A stretch of DNA of 64,000 nt from Apostichopus japonicus (taxonomy: Eukaryota > Echinodermata > Holothuroidea > Aspidochirotida > Stichopodidae). Below, piece after piece: positions 1-12,000 of the stretch (its first letter is position 1; every line of letters starts with the position of its first letter). The stretch lies in the NCBI RefSeq assembly GCF_037975245.1, contig NC_092562.1, forward strand, positions 24,443,554 through 24,507,553, read 5' to 3'. The translations under genes and the position numbers were made by a program. The notes under the pieces are model-generated. The model was not told the origin of the DNA, ran no database searches, and worked only from the letters and a program-made list of their open reading frames with translations.

Positions 1-49
1 TGGAATTACGATCTTCCTTACCGGTTTCGAACCTCTGGACATACAATCA

Positions 50-121
50 GCGTCCATAGCCTAGTGGTTAGGGTGTCCGCGTACAGAGCGGGAGGCCCGT
101 GGTTCGAATCCCGGTGGAGGC
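50..121 (+). tRNA. tRNA-like gene, copy 1 (anticodon position ACA; probably pseudo- or SINE/satellite type)
   Basis: The 72 nt fit standard tRNA numbering. The acceptor arms GCGTCCA/TGGAGGC pair in 6 of 7 positions (G3-G70 clash). The D stem is GCCT/GGGT with loop AGTGGTTA, including the invariant GG. The anticodon stem is TCCGC/GCGGG with loop GTACAGA, which puts ACA at 34-36 and gives an atypical G32. The variable loop is AGGCC. The T loop TTCGAAT sits on a stem with only 3 of 5 pairs. The A box (TAGCCTAGTGG) and B box (GGTTCGAATCC) match the Pol III consensus, and a T6 terminator lies at 128-133. An ACA anticodon would read a Cys codon, which is unusual. The weak T stem argues for a transcribable tRNA-like RNA rather than a working tRNA. 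Confidence 0.5.
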
Positions 122-422
122 TGAAAGTTTTTTCACTGTTCTTGATTTTCCAACTCATTACGATTTTCATTTATATATATTCATTTTCCTTTGTCGTTTA
201 CCTCCATTGCATTAACATAAAGTCTGTTCAAAGTATCTCTTTCGAGATCCGGCTTTAGGAATCACAAATGATTTTCGAGTTGGATAGCATCATGTTTGAT
301 CTCTAGAGTAGGGCAAAATATGTCACCAAAAACAGAACTAGTATTGTTCGATATAGGTGACAAACGCCTACAGTGGAATTACGATCTTCCTTACCGGTTT
401 CGAACCTCTGGACATACAATCA

Positions 423-494
423 GCGTCCATAGCCTAGTGGTTAGGGTGTCCGCGTACAGAGCGGGAGGCCCGTGGTTCGAATCCCGGTGGAGGC
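423..494 (+). tRNA. tRNA-like gene, copy 2
   Basis: Identical to copy 1 through the core, but the base after the acceptor stem (discriminator position) is C instead of T. The T6 run follows six bases after the core. Confidence 0.5.
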
Positions 495-795
495 CGAAAG
501 TTTTTTCACTGTTCTTGATTTTCCAACTCATTACGATTTTCATTTATATATATTCATTTGCCTTTGTCGTTTACCTCCATTGCATTAACATAAAGTCTGT
601 TCAAAGTATCTCTTTCGAGATCCGGCTTTAGGAATCACAAATGATTTTCGAGTTGGATAGCATCATGTTTGATCTCTAGAGTAGGGCAAAATATGTCACC
701 AAAAACAGAACTAGTATTGTTCGATATAGGTGACAAACGCCTACAGTGGAATTACGATCTTCCTTACCGGTTTCGAACCTCTGGACATACAATCA

Positions 796-867
796 GCGTC
801 CATAGCCTAGTGGTTAGGGTGTCCGCGTACAGAGCGGGAGGCCCGTGGTTCGAATCCCGGTGGAGGC
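796..867 (+). tRNA. tRNA-like gene, copy 3
   Basis: Same 72-nt core with both Pol III boxes and the downstream T6. This unit has the longer TA tract, so the next copy is 375 bp away. Confidence 0.5.
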
Positions 868-1170
868 TGAAAGTTTTTTCACTGTTCTTGATTTTCCAAC
901 TCATTACGATTTTCATTTATATATATATTCATTTGCCTTTGTCGTTTACCTCCATTGCATTAACATAAAGTCTGTTCAAAGTATCTCTTTCGAGATCCGG
1001 CTTTAGGAATCACAAATGATTTTCGAGTTGGATAGCATCATGTTTGATCTCTAGAGTAGGGCAAAATATGTCACCAAAAACAGAACTAGTATTGTTCGAT
1101 ATAGGTGACAAACGCCTACAGTGGAATTACGATCTTCCTTACCGGTTTCGAACCTCTGGACATACAATCA

Positions 1171-1242
1171 GCGTCCATAGCCTAGTGGTTAGGGTGTCCG
1201 CGTACAGAGCGGGAGGCCCGTGGTTCGAATCCCGGTGGAGGC
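1171..1242 (+). tRNA. tRNA-like gene, copy 4
   Basis: Same core, boxes and T6 terminator; long-TA version of the unit. Confidence 0.5.
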
Positions 1243-1545
1243 TGAAAGTTTTTTCACTGTTCTTGATTTTCCAACTCATTACGATTTTCATTTATATATA
1301 TATTCATTTGCCTTTGTCGTTTACCTCCATTGCATTAACATAAAGTCTGTTCAAAGTATCTCTTTCGAGATCCGGCTTTAGGAATCACAAATGATTTTCG
1401 AGTTGGATAGCATCATGTTTGATCTCTAGAGTAGGGCAAAATATGTCACCAAAAACAGAACTAGTATTGTTCGATATAGGTGACAAACGCCTACAGTGGA
1501 ATTACGATCTTCCTTACCGGTTTCGAACCTCTGGACATACAATCA

Positions 1546-1617
1546 GCGTCCATAGCCTAGTGGTTAGGGTGTCCGCGTACAGAGCGGGAGGCCCGTGGTT
1601 CGAATCCCGGTGGAGGC
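1546..1617 (+). tRNA. tRNA-like gene, copy 5
   Basis: Same core, boxes and T6 terminator; short-TA version of the unit (373 bp to the next copy). Confidence 0.5.
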
Positions 1618-1918
1618 TGAAAGTTTTTTCACTGTTCTTGATTTTCCAACTCATTACGATTTTCATTTATATATATTCATTTGCCTTTGTCGTTTACCTC
1701 CATTGCATTAACATAAAGTCTGTTCAAAGTATCTCTTTCGAGATCCGGCTTTAGGAATCACAAATGATTTTCGAGTTGGATAGCATCATGTTTGATCTCT
1801 AGAGTAGGGCAAAATATGTCACCAAAAACAGAACTAGTATTGTTCGATATAGGTGACAAACGCCTACAGTGGAATTACGATCTTCCTTACCGGTTTCGAA
1901 CCTCTGGACATACAATCA

Positions 1919-1990
1919 GCGTCCATAGCCTAGTGGTTAGGGTGTCCGCGTACAGAGCGGGAGGCCCGTGGTTCGAATCCCGGTGGAGGC
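1919..1990 (+). tRNA. tRNA-like gene, copy 6
   Basis: Same core, boxes and T6 terminator; short-TA version of the unit. Confidence 0.5.
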
Positions 1991-2291
1991 TGAAAGTTTT
2001 TTCACTGTTCTTGATTTTCCAACTCATTACGATTTTCATTTATATATATTCATTTGCCTTTGTCGTTTACCTCCATTGCATTAACATAAAGTCTGTTCAA
2101 AGTATCTCTTTCGAGATCCGGCTTTAGGAATCACAAATGATTTTCGAGTTGGATAGCATCATGTTTGATCTCTAGAGTAGGGCAAAATATGTCACCAAAA
2201 ACAGAACTAGTATTGTTCGATATAGGTGACAAACGCCTACAGTGGAATTACGATCTTCCTTACCGGTTTCGAACCTCTGGACATACAATCA

Positions 2292-2363
2292 GCGTCCATA
2301 GCCTAGTGGTTAGGGTGTCCGCGTACAGAGCGGGAGGCCCGTGGTTCGAATCCCGGTGGAGGC
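2292..2363 (+). tRNA. tRNA-like gene, copy 7
   Basis: Same core, boxes and T6 terminator; long-TA version of the unit. Confidence 0.5.
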
Positions 2364-2666
2364 TGAAAGTTTTTTCACTGTTCTTGATTTTCCAACTCAT
2401 TACGATTTTCATTTATATATATATTCATTTGCCTTTGTCGTTTACCTCCATTGCATTAACATAAAGTCTGTTCAAAGTATCTCTTTCGAGATCCGGCTTT
2501 AGGAATCACAAATGATTTTCGAGTTGGATAGCATCATGTTTGATCTCTAGAGTAGGGCAAAATATGTCACCAAAAACAGAACTAGTATTGTTCGATATAG
2601 GTGACAAACGCCTACAGTGGAATTACGATCTTCCTTACCGGTTTCGAACCTCTGGACATACAATCA

Positions 2667-2738
2667 GCGTCCATAGCCTAGTGGTTAGGGTGTCCGCGTA
2701 CAGAGCGGGAGGCCCGTGGTTCGAATCCCGGTGGAGGC
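2667..2738 (+). tRNA. tRNA-like gene, copy 8 (last in the array)
   Basis: Same core and T6 terminator. The unit is cut short: about 50 bp downstream its TA tract is expanded and the array ends. Confidence 0.5.
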
Positions 2739-2785
2739 TGAAAGTTTTTTCACTGTTCTTGATTTTCCAACTCATTACGATTTTC

Positions 2786-2824
<39 letters not shown>

Positions 2825-2827
2825 TAA

Positions 2828-4080
2828 TCTCATTCAAAGAGGAAATGGGGCCTCGTATATGTGGAATTAAATATCCTTCTTGTTCCATAAAACTAAAGGT
2901 ATTCGAACACTGAACCGACGGTGCCATTAGGTATGAGATCAGTCACAGAGGTTATCAAAACGGAGACGAGGGTGCGCTTCTAATTAGTTTCAGTTAGGTA
3001 TTTCATGATCAATTTGGCGCATGCGCAAAGCGAAAGCGTAGTTTAATATCAAACATACACCTACGGCTCAACTTTTGATGAAAGTTTTCTTACATCGAGT
3101 ATGACGTAAGTTGGAAGGTAACTCACATTCGTGACGATATGAAATCAGGGAAATTAATGAAGACGAAAGCATTTTTTCTTTCTTATATATTCATATAAAT
3201 TTACCATAACACTTATTTGTTGCAAATGAAAAAATAATGATTGTTTCCATGTCACATATTTAGTTTGATAGTGTTTGATAAAAGTTAATGCAGTAGAAAG
3301 ATCCTACTCATTCCTAACATATATTAATCCCGGGGACAGATCTTAATCAGGTCTGTATTGAAAGTTCACGACAACTTTCTTCTTTTGAAGCTTATATGGT
3401 TCATCCGTGATTGTTCAGAAATGTACGAAAATCAATGTGGTCATAGCCTTTAAAAGATTTTCTCGCTTGACAAAATTGTCAATCAACCGTTTAGACAGAC
3501 GAATGACGTTAATATGTTTATTTCATGCAGAAAGAAAAGGATGTCTTTTCTATATGTGCATAGACGTCAGTGAGTCTTACATATCGTAACACGTGCGTAA
3601 TACGCTCATATATTACATATATTACTGACGTATTATCGACGTGATGATTGCAAAATGTTTCATATCTTTTATGATATTATCACAGTTGGTTATGAAAGTG
3701 AAATATTGCATAAGCAAATCGGAAAAGACTACTGGTTGACCGACCAATGTACAAACATGTCATCACAGACAAACACAATAATGATTTCAAATATGGCATA
3801 TGCCTTTAGAATGTTATTAGGAATGACGGGAATATTTAAATGTATTCATGAGTCACTGGATAATTGTCAAAATATATCTGGCGTTGCCTTGAAAAGAATA
3901 GAGTTTTTTTAATCTGAGTCATATATAAACGTGACCATGAGAAAAACTACTAAACTGATGTTATTTTAAAATTATGTATAAACAGTAGAACATGTACAAA
4001 AACATCATACTCGTCGATGCATGTGCTTGCATATGTGTTACACTACTAAAGGTTTTTAACAATTTACCGATATTTACAAA
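2828..4080. other. No gene seen; contains an NRF-1-like palindrome
   Basis: AT-rich sequence. The open frames at about 3.4-3.6 and 3.65-3.9 kb are short, show no domain or splice context and look like chance. The only notable site is GCGCATGCGCA at 3017-3027, which matches the NRF-1 consensus. Confidence 0.5.
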
Positions 4081-4083
4081 AAT

Positions 4084-4127
4084 GGGGGAGGGGAGAGGGG
4101 GAGGGGGAGGGGGAGGGGAGGGGGAGA
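4084..4127 (+). repeat. G-rich (GGGGGA)n tract
   Basis: About 44 bp of G runs of four or five separated by single A residues. Many G tracts with one-base loops make this a strong candidate for G-quadruplex folding on the + strand. Confidence 0.9.
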
Positions 4128-5194
4128 TTCTCTGCGATGTTGCCTCAATATCACGTTTAGTGTTAACGAATTCAGTTTCGATTGAGAACCAAAGCTATTA
4201 GTAATAAATAGGTGTGTCGATGTTACAGTCGTATAGTGTATTCTTTTATGGAATAAAAAACTACAGTTATAGTTATTAGTATTCACCAGAATGATCCAAT
4301 CGTTGCATTCTAATATACGTTATAGGATGACACATTTGTGTTCCACAGAAGTAACCTAGGACCCTCATATTTGAAATCACACAGACATCAGTCTTATAAC
4401 TTGAATCAATGATGTTGCGAACCAATAAACCCCAATAAGTATATTACTTCGTGTTGGTATATTTTTTTAATTAAACGACTTATCCTTTTGTTTTCGTGAA
4501 TATAATTTGCATGAAGCTTGGCTTGACTCGGCTATCACCTTTGTGTTAGATTCATATCAGACATTGTCGATATAGAATTATTAAACTAAAGGGGGAAAAA
4601 ACACTCCTAGGCGATCAGAAACGATGTTTAATTTACATCTTTGCAAGCTGAAGGCAATATACATATAAGGAAAAGAAACAACTACGAAATTTGAAAATAA
4701 TCTCATTTTCATTTCTTATTTGGTGAAGCACCTGTGGTTTTAGCTGGTTTTAGTGGATACAATTGTATTTAGAATTAGACCGAGTAGCAGATGTATGCAT
4801 GAATTAACTGGCTTGTTATTCAATGTTTGTCACAGCGAAACAGACAGTTTGGCGTTCAAAAGTATTAATCGTATCAGAAAATAGCAGATAGAATATTTAG
4901 TATACATGTTGTGTAAAGATACGGGATAGTATATTATTTCGCGAAATAACGGCAGAATGTTTGCTGATTGGGATGAAAGCTACTTGTACCAGTGTTCAAA
5001 GCTTTTCGATATGTTGTATTATGCATACCAAATCGCCTGCAAGTTGAAACATAACTCTAAATCCTATCTGTTGGTTTCATGTTGCTTTTAAGTAGGAGAT
5101 TTACTATTAACACATTTTGCTTCAGGATAGGCGACAGACAGTATTTCATCTACTGCTAGCAATTCTTAAAATGGAATGGCAGTTATGATACATG

Positions 5195-5198
5195 TATA

Positions 5199-5229
<31 letters not shown>

Positions 5230-5230
5230 C
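5195..5230. repeat. (TA)n microsatellite
   Basis: Roughly 36 bp of nearly pure TA alternation. Confidence 0.9.
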
Positions 5231-7780
5231 AGAAACGACATAGCTGTAACTTGATTCTAGTCTCACCTTCGGATATATCATTGAAAACATGAAAACAAGG
5301 ATTTTCCAGACGGTGTTCATGTCGAGTAATAATTCATGAAAATATATCAATTTCGTGAAAGAAATGATGACGCTGAAATAATATAGATGATAAATGAACT
5401 TAGGTATGGTTTTGTTTTTGGTACTTCTCGCGATGAGTACCGATTTATGGAAGTGAATGTTTCAATTAATGTAATTACTGATAAAAGCACACACGGAGGG
5501 GAACTACCAGGCACAACTAACACGACTATTTCTGTTCCCAAAGTCCCTATCAAAATATTACCTCCCGAAATATTGCTGGAAACAAACCATTTTCCTTCCT
5601 TCATTCATTTCTCATCTTTTCCTCTTACAGCATAATTTTGTGAAACGAGAATTCTTCATACAAGTCTATATAATGTAAGCTAGACAATTGGTTTATTCCT
5701 AGCAGAATCCATGCATATTGTGTACCCATAGGATTTTGCAATACATAGTAAGATGTCAGATGTCTTCATAAGCGCTCTTCCAAGTTTTTTAACCAAATAA
5801 ACTATTCCAGACAGCATCGATTTTCTGATCATATTTACAACATGGTTGATAAATTGAATGGGGTGGTATGGTTTAGTATGCCAAGGTATACCTTGGAGTG
5901 TTATTGCCTGACGTATCTATGATACGGGTCTCTCGTGTAGGAAAGCCACGTAATTTTAGCAATGTTAAGTAACATTTCACGCTTGAAACGTGAGAAAACA
6001 CGAGAGTCGTAGGTTACATGCGCATCAGAAACTGCCAACGGTAACGTTTGAGATTCCTGAAAGATCTGGTTACGGACATAAGAGAGAGAAGTGTTTCCTT
6101 CTGTCTGCAGAGATGTAAATTGAAATAACGAATTTGTTATCTGTGACCTCTTTATTGATTCAGCCTGCATATACAGGGTTTTAAGACAGGGTGAATGGTT
6201 GCATCGAATGATACCTTTCAATAAGATGATTCATGAATTCGTTGCTATGAGTCAATATCACGTGGTATAACGTTCCGAACTAAGTCAAAAGAAGATGGAA
6301 ATGAAACCGATTCAAGATCTATGGTTGTCTATCGATTAAGATGTACCGTAATTTATGAACTGATTGATATCATTGTCAATTAGTAAAGTTTTGATTGGAA
6401 GATATTACACTAGTCATGATTAATTTTGTTGACAGTGCATGTCGCCAATATTTCATTTCATTCTACGAAAACACATTTGATAAGCTATACGTGCGCCAAT
6501 AACTTTAAAGAAATGGTTGACACTGCAGTGACCATTTAAGCTTCCGTGATTCATAATAAGGTCGTAAAGTACAGTGAACTAAATACAGTGTTGCTATCAC
6601 CGCTATCTTAGCCCGACGTGATTATCCTTCCGTCATATCCATTGAATTAACACGTTTTCTTGTTCTCTTGCTTATTACACAAGCACGATATGACTTGATT
6701 AAACTAAATCATTTAGGTCTTTTACGGCAGGTGCCATCATGAGGGATTTGCCAATCTCCTCCAAACATTGCAGTTATATAGTTCTTAATATGCTTCATCG
6801 ACGTTCGTAATGAAATACGGGCTAGCCAATGATGTACACGTATACGTAATTGATGGCTTTATAAGTGATGAAAGTGTCACGCGTCATTGTAACCAGCTAA
6901 TTGGCCTGACAGAATTGGTCTAAATGGATGGTTGGCTTTTTGAATACGATCGAGTAGCAACAAGTTTGCTCCCTGGGTGCATTAATGTCAAAACATATGT
7001 TTAAAAGTTCAGGCCCTTTTTCTTCATTATTATTTTGGGGGACAAACATCAGCATACACTTATCATACTTTCAGACCTATAACATATGTAAGGCTAGCCT
7101 TTTTTTTGGGGCGTAGCCTACCGTGCATGTATGGACGAATCCAGGCTAAATGTTGTTATTGCCATTTATTGATGAGACTGTGTCGGATAGTTTGGGTTTT
7201 ACTTAGACGGAAACAAAATCTTCAATAGAATTTATGCAACACATTGCTCTATAAATTTCTTTGAGATTAATCTGCTTGAAAGTTATTTATGGTTACGAAA
7301 AATAGCCACCTATACTTTAAGTTGGGCTATACTTTTAAATTTTGAGTCAGTAAGAAACTATGATATGAAATAAGAGACCAAGGATTGGATACACTATACA
7401 TCATTTGTTTTATTATCTTCTTATATGGAACAACCAACCAACGTTTTATAGTGTGCCATCTCCTTGACAACCACTACAAAGTTAATAATTGAGGATTTCT
7501 GTTTATTTCTCTACTATGCAAACATTTAAACCACCTCTTCATTATACCTGCGATGGTCGGGTATATAATACAAACACAGTGAATTGTGAATCGCACAACT
7601 AGGCCCACTGACTATATACCAATGCTGTAAGACAGACATCGATTCAACCCTTCCATGTGTTGTTCCTCACTGCTTCAGCTACCCCAACACTTTGCCGCCG
7701 TTTCCGTTACTTTGTCACATAGCCAACAAGTGAATGACAGTGTCGAGTGAAGAGTATTACGTTCCCGTTTTATGCATGCT
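5231..7780. other. No gene seen
   Basis: AT-rich unique-looking sequence. The open frames around 5.35-5.64 kb (both strands) and 5.9-6.2 kb lack recognisable domains and splice context. I found no tRNA, transposon end or tandem repeat here. Confidence 0.5.
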
Positions 7781-7787
7781 TAGCAAG

Positions 7788-7820
7788 TTGGCGGGAAATG
7801 AGTTTGGCGGGAAAACCAAT
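7788..7820 (+). promoter_or_regulatory. Tandem E2F-type sites followed by a CCAAT motif
   Basis: TTGGCGGGAAA at 7788-7798 and TTTGGCGGGAAA at 7803-7814 match the E2F/DP consensus, 15 bp apart in the same orientation. CCAAT follows at 7816-7820. This is the arrangement of many S-phase gene promoters in animals. No start codon or exon next to it could be recognised, so a promoter role is inference. Confidence 0.4.
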
Positions 7821-7829
7821 TGAACCGTC

Positions 7830-10800
7830 TTTATTGGATGTCTCATGAGACAGTTTGTTGTCACTTTGTCTGGTAATCTATTTAGTGTGCACGGTCAAGG
7901 CAGCTGTACTGAGGCAAAAGTATGCGTGTTGAATAAAAAGACGTCATACTAAATTTAAAAACGAGTCGTATTCATTCAATTAAACCGCTTAGCCCAATTT
8001 CGTCAGTAGTCGATTGTGTGGTTAGGTGGATAGGCTAGGCTAGCTATACATTAGATGTTCGCATGCAGTCTCTGTCATTGGCAAAATTAAGCGTGCAGTT
8101 TGGAATGTCTCTCATATTGAAAGGATATGTCATTTATCCACTAAATGCATGTCAGTGGTCTAATACCAAAATGTGATGTAACGATTTGCCATTTGCTGAA
8201 ATGCACAACTCTCTTAGAGAACAAATTGTTTCTCAAAATGTGATGATGGAATATTGTTCAGTTCTTTGTGTGACTATACTTGTTCAAGTTGAATTATATT
8301 ATTTCAATTTTGTACTATACGTTTTTGTTTTATAGTTAAACCTCTATTTAAAAATTGTATCGTTGGCAAATATAAATACATAATGAATAGGTGAGACATA
8401 ATTAGAAATATATCCAATACCGCATAACAACTTTAGAAATTAGGTATAAGGTTTTGAGAGCATTGTTACTGGCTGACCGAAGCCTCATACTCGATATATA
8501 GTCTTACTACCATCTACACGTTATGACGAAAAACAGTAAACTTAGTTTTCCACTACCTCCACTTAAAATGTATCGTCTTAAGAAATGAGTTTATTTGTAG
8601 TTTCAATTAAGAGGATTATTTGATATTGATAACTAGACCAATAACCAGTGGCGTCCACATATCATTTCAAAGGTGTGCATGGCCAAACTGCTACTTTCCC
8701 TGGACTGATTTAGGTAGAGGAATGAACCTCTATGCAAGGGTTAGAGGCGAATTGAAGGATTTATATAGTAGAAGGTGTGGCCACTCCGTTCTTTAAGCCG
8801 ACTCCCGTGTAGGGGATTTGAGTGTCCTCCCCCTTCCCACACCACCAAAGAATACAAGTTAAGACGTCAAGTAGTGCATTCTGAGGTACATGTAGAATGT
8901 AAATTAGGGTTAGGGGAAAGTTGTGCTAACAAATACTTGTGTGTGAGGTTGAAAGAGGATTGTGGTACTTCATCTCGAGGAAAGTTCAAATTCTTCCTTG
9001 ACTGCAGGTAAAACGTTTCCCTACTGAACTATTTTCCCCGAATGACGAAGGAAGTTGGGGATATGGCACCACCTGCATGCCCGCCCCTTGCACGCAATTG
9101 ATAATATAATTCGTAGCACTTTTGCAGAAATAACCATGCATGGATATCTGTTTCACTAGTTACTAATAATAACAATACTAATAATAAACAAGAATTTATT
9201 ATTACTTCTACGTGCATGGACATTCAACGACAGTAAAGCAATATTTTCTCCGAAAATGCATGTCCTTCTCGTGATTATAAGAACATGGTGTATGCTCTTG
9301 CAGTAAATTTTGATTAAATATTTTAATCAACGATACATTGGTATATATTTCATTCAACCAATTTAAGAAATATGATTGCACAATTAATGCAAAATGAAGA
9401 CTTTTTGTCAAACGAAATATTTGAAATGATTAATTGGTCATAAACCTCTACATGAAACCATTTAGAAAATCGTTAAATTAGGCATTTGTTTAACCCAAGA
9501 TTGGTTGGATGTGTGCATAACTTTTAGCGTCGGTGAAGCAGTTCTCCAACTATAGTCTAAACTGTATACTCATAATTTGGTAAATTTTACCCTATATACT
9601 TATATAGTTGGCATGACTGGATGTTGTAGAAGTTGTGCGCAATATTGAATCCTGTTTTTCTCTTCGTGTTACAAAATATTATGCTACACGAGAAATTAAG
9701 CACATCCGACAGGGGGGAAAAAATCAAATGTTGTTGAAAGCTTGTAGGTGAAAGTTTCTTTTTTTTAACAGACAGCTGTCACACTTGCGTTAATTTTTGG
9801 GTTCATATGTTTGCACAATTCATGCCAAATTATTTTTTTAAAGTTTGTTTTTCTTTTCTTTTTTCTTGCTAACAGACAACTGTCTGATTTGGGTTCACTT
9901 TCCTATACCTTAGCATAGTTCAGATCAACTTCTGCAATTCAGACACCCTCACGCCCACCCGTTCATCTTTACTTATGACATCCTAATTTTCTGTTTCTTA
10001 TGCTATGTCACAACTATCATGGACAGCCGGTGTAAATCGCAGGCTTGCAGCCTCGACACCGCGAAGCTGGATGCTTTAACACCTCCAGCGCCGGAACTGG
10101 TGCCGTATTGACTCGTATGAGCTTTAACACGATCCTTCAATGCGCTATTCTCGTCTCAACTCATATACCCGGGTGAAAGCACATTGCTGCATGATCGATA
10201 CATGATATATACGAAATAACTAAGCAGTAAACCTTTTACGATGCATAGAAAGAGTTCATTTTAAGATAATGAGCTATCTAACATAGTAGGTCAAAGGTTA
10301 TCACTGACACCATCAGTATGCCATTAATTAACGTGTGTCGTTGTATTTTCGATATCATGAAAAAAGCACCAATTTGTGCATCCTAGTTTCGATCTTATCA
10401 ATGTTTATGAGGTTGACTATAGTCAAGTTTTATTTCAAATACTGCCCAAACAAAATCGAAAGCATTTCTCAAGTTTTGCCTTTTCGTGTTGTTTTTGGGT
10501 GAGGGAGGGGAGGGTGTTGTATGTGATAATACAAGGAATAAATTCCCTTTGACCGATCTGTTAGAACAGATTAATTCTAGTTACCATTTTTTAAATATAT
10601 ATATATGCAAAATAAGTCTTTGAGATATAGCTATATTATTTCCAGTAACTTTTGGAAAAACTTACCCGTAAGTTGACATCCACCCACAAACGGGTAACCG
10701 CTCGACCCTCTGACCTCGCACAATTAAGATTGTATACATTAAAGTAACTATTCAGATGATCTGTGGCACGTTTACGTGACTAAATCCTACTCTCCGATGA

Positions 10801-11050
10801 AAGAAGTTTGCTGTAAACGTGATGGAGAGGTTTTTCTTGCCCTGACTATGTGCAGATATTTCTTAATCTATGCAAGAATGTTATTAAAGCAGCAATCTCT
10901 GCTTGCCTGTTTCTTCAAATAATTATAATTTTAATTTTTAAATACTTTCATTTTAAAGATGTGGTTACAATTTATCAACCTCTCATACCGGCTCTTTTCA
11001 TTCTTGCTTTGAATATATAATTTATTTCATTTGTAATCTTTGTCTCCGAA
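7830..11050. other. No gene seen
   Basis: AT-rich sequence with small frames at about 8.8-9.4 kb that show no family signature. T-rich runs lie near 9.76 and 9.83 kb. A CAGTGGCGTCC string near 8647 resembles a hAT-type end, but no partner end was found. Confidence 0.45.
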
Positions 11051-11061
11051 ATTAAAGACCC

Positions 11062-11385
11062 TTGTTACAAGTGATTTGGTCACATGGGGAGCGTTGCAGG
11101 CAAATGGCTAACAAGGCAATGTACTTGGGATTTGAGGATTGCAGATTCGAGTTCAGGCCAGATCAATATATTTTGTCTTTGGGCAAGGCACTTAGTCACC
11201 AAGTCCCCCCCCCCCCGGGGAACACCTTGATTTATTTAGGCGCACTGTAGTTACCCCGGAGCGACAGTTTGAATAGTGCACACTTGTTTGCTTTGGGAAG
11301 TCACCATGAAGTTAAGTCCTGTGTAGCATATATGAGAATGCCTTGGACTTGATAGAGGGCTTTAAACCTTCAACTTTAACCTTCA
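11062..11385 (+). mobile_element. tRNA-derived SINE-like element
   Basis: A degenerate A box (TGGCTAACAAGG, 11105-11116) and a B-box-like GATTCGAGTTC (11144-11154) are followed by TTTGGGCAAGGCACTTA (11178-11194). That string is a motif shared by many invertebrate tRNA-derived SINEs. A poly-C run interrupts the element at about 11207. The 3' limit is uncertain. The 62-codon frame over it is not a gene. Confidence 0.65.
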
Positions 11386-12000
11386 AAATATATAGTCGGT
11401 TACAATATAGTCATTCAATACATAGAAAAACACAGTGTAAGTCTACAATGTATAATATACAATGTATATAATATATAATTCAAATGTAGTCTGGAACAAT
11501 ACAATTTCAGTTACAATGTTCACACTCAAGTGAAAATTAAAAACTTTACTTCTGCCTTAGTTTGAAATGGAAATTTGTACCGTTAAACTTAATGAGCTGT
11601 ATTGTGCTGGCGTTATAAGACACAGAGCATTTTTTTTTGACGACTCCTCGTAAAATATGCTGATTAGTTTTAAGTTCTGAGAATTGTACAAACCTTAAGA
11701 TTATTGACGAATAAGTATACAACTACAATCGTTAAAAATGTTGAAAAAGAATATCTCATAATGACAGAATTTATAGCCAAACATTACTTCCCTCATACCT
11801 GGCAAAGAACCGTTAACAACTACCGTAGTACTTCCAAGTGGCAATTCCTACCTTCGCCTAATGTGTCTCGAAAGGATGAAACCGATTTTAAAGAGCAAAT
11901 TATTCTAGTGTACAGACTGGAAGCTTGTGTACATTATAAAATTTCAGAGAGGTTGTCATTAATAAATTGTATGTGTTGTAAATTACTGAATGTAAGGGCA

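Larger units (their letters stand above)
1..2827 (+). repeat. Tandem array of 373-375 bp units, each with a tRNA-like sequence
   Basis: Eight tRNA-like cores start at 50, 423, 796, 1171, 1546, 1919, 2292 and 2667, giving spacings of 373, 373, 375, 375, 373, 373 and 375 bp. The window opens inside a unit, so the array continues to the left. Units are almost identical; the differences I see are one TA step in a short TA tract, T versus G near 187 in the first unit, and C versus T just after the second tRNA-like core. Such uniformity implies recent amplification or homogenisation. The last unit ends in an expanded TA tract at about 2789-2817, after which the sequence is unrelated. Between cores lie a GTCACC/GGTGAC inverted pair and a B-box-like motif on the other strand. 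The ~100-residue frames through the array are by-products of the repeat. Confidence 0.97.

Noticed and set aside
296-2127. Repeated ~100-residue open frames through the 374-bp array
   Set aside because: They start at non-ATG codons, cross the tRNA-like core and repeat only because the unit repeats.
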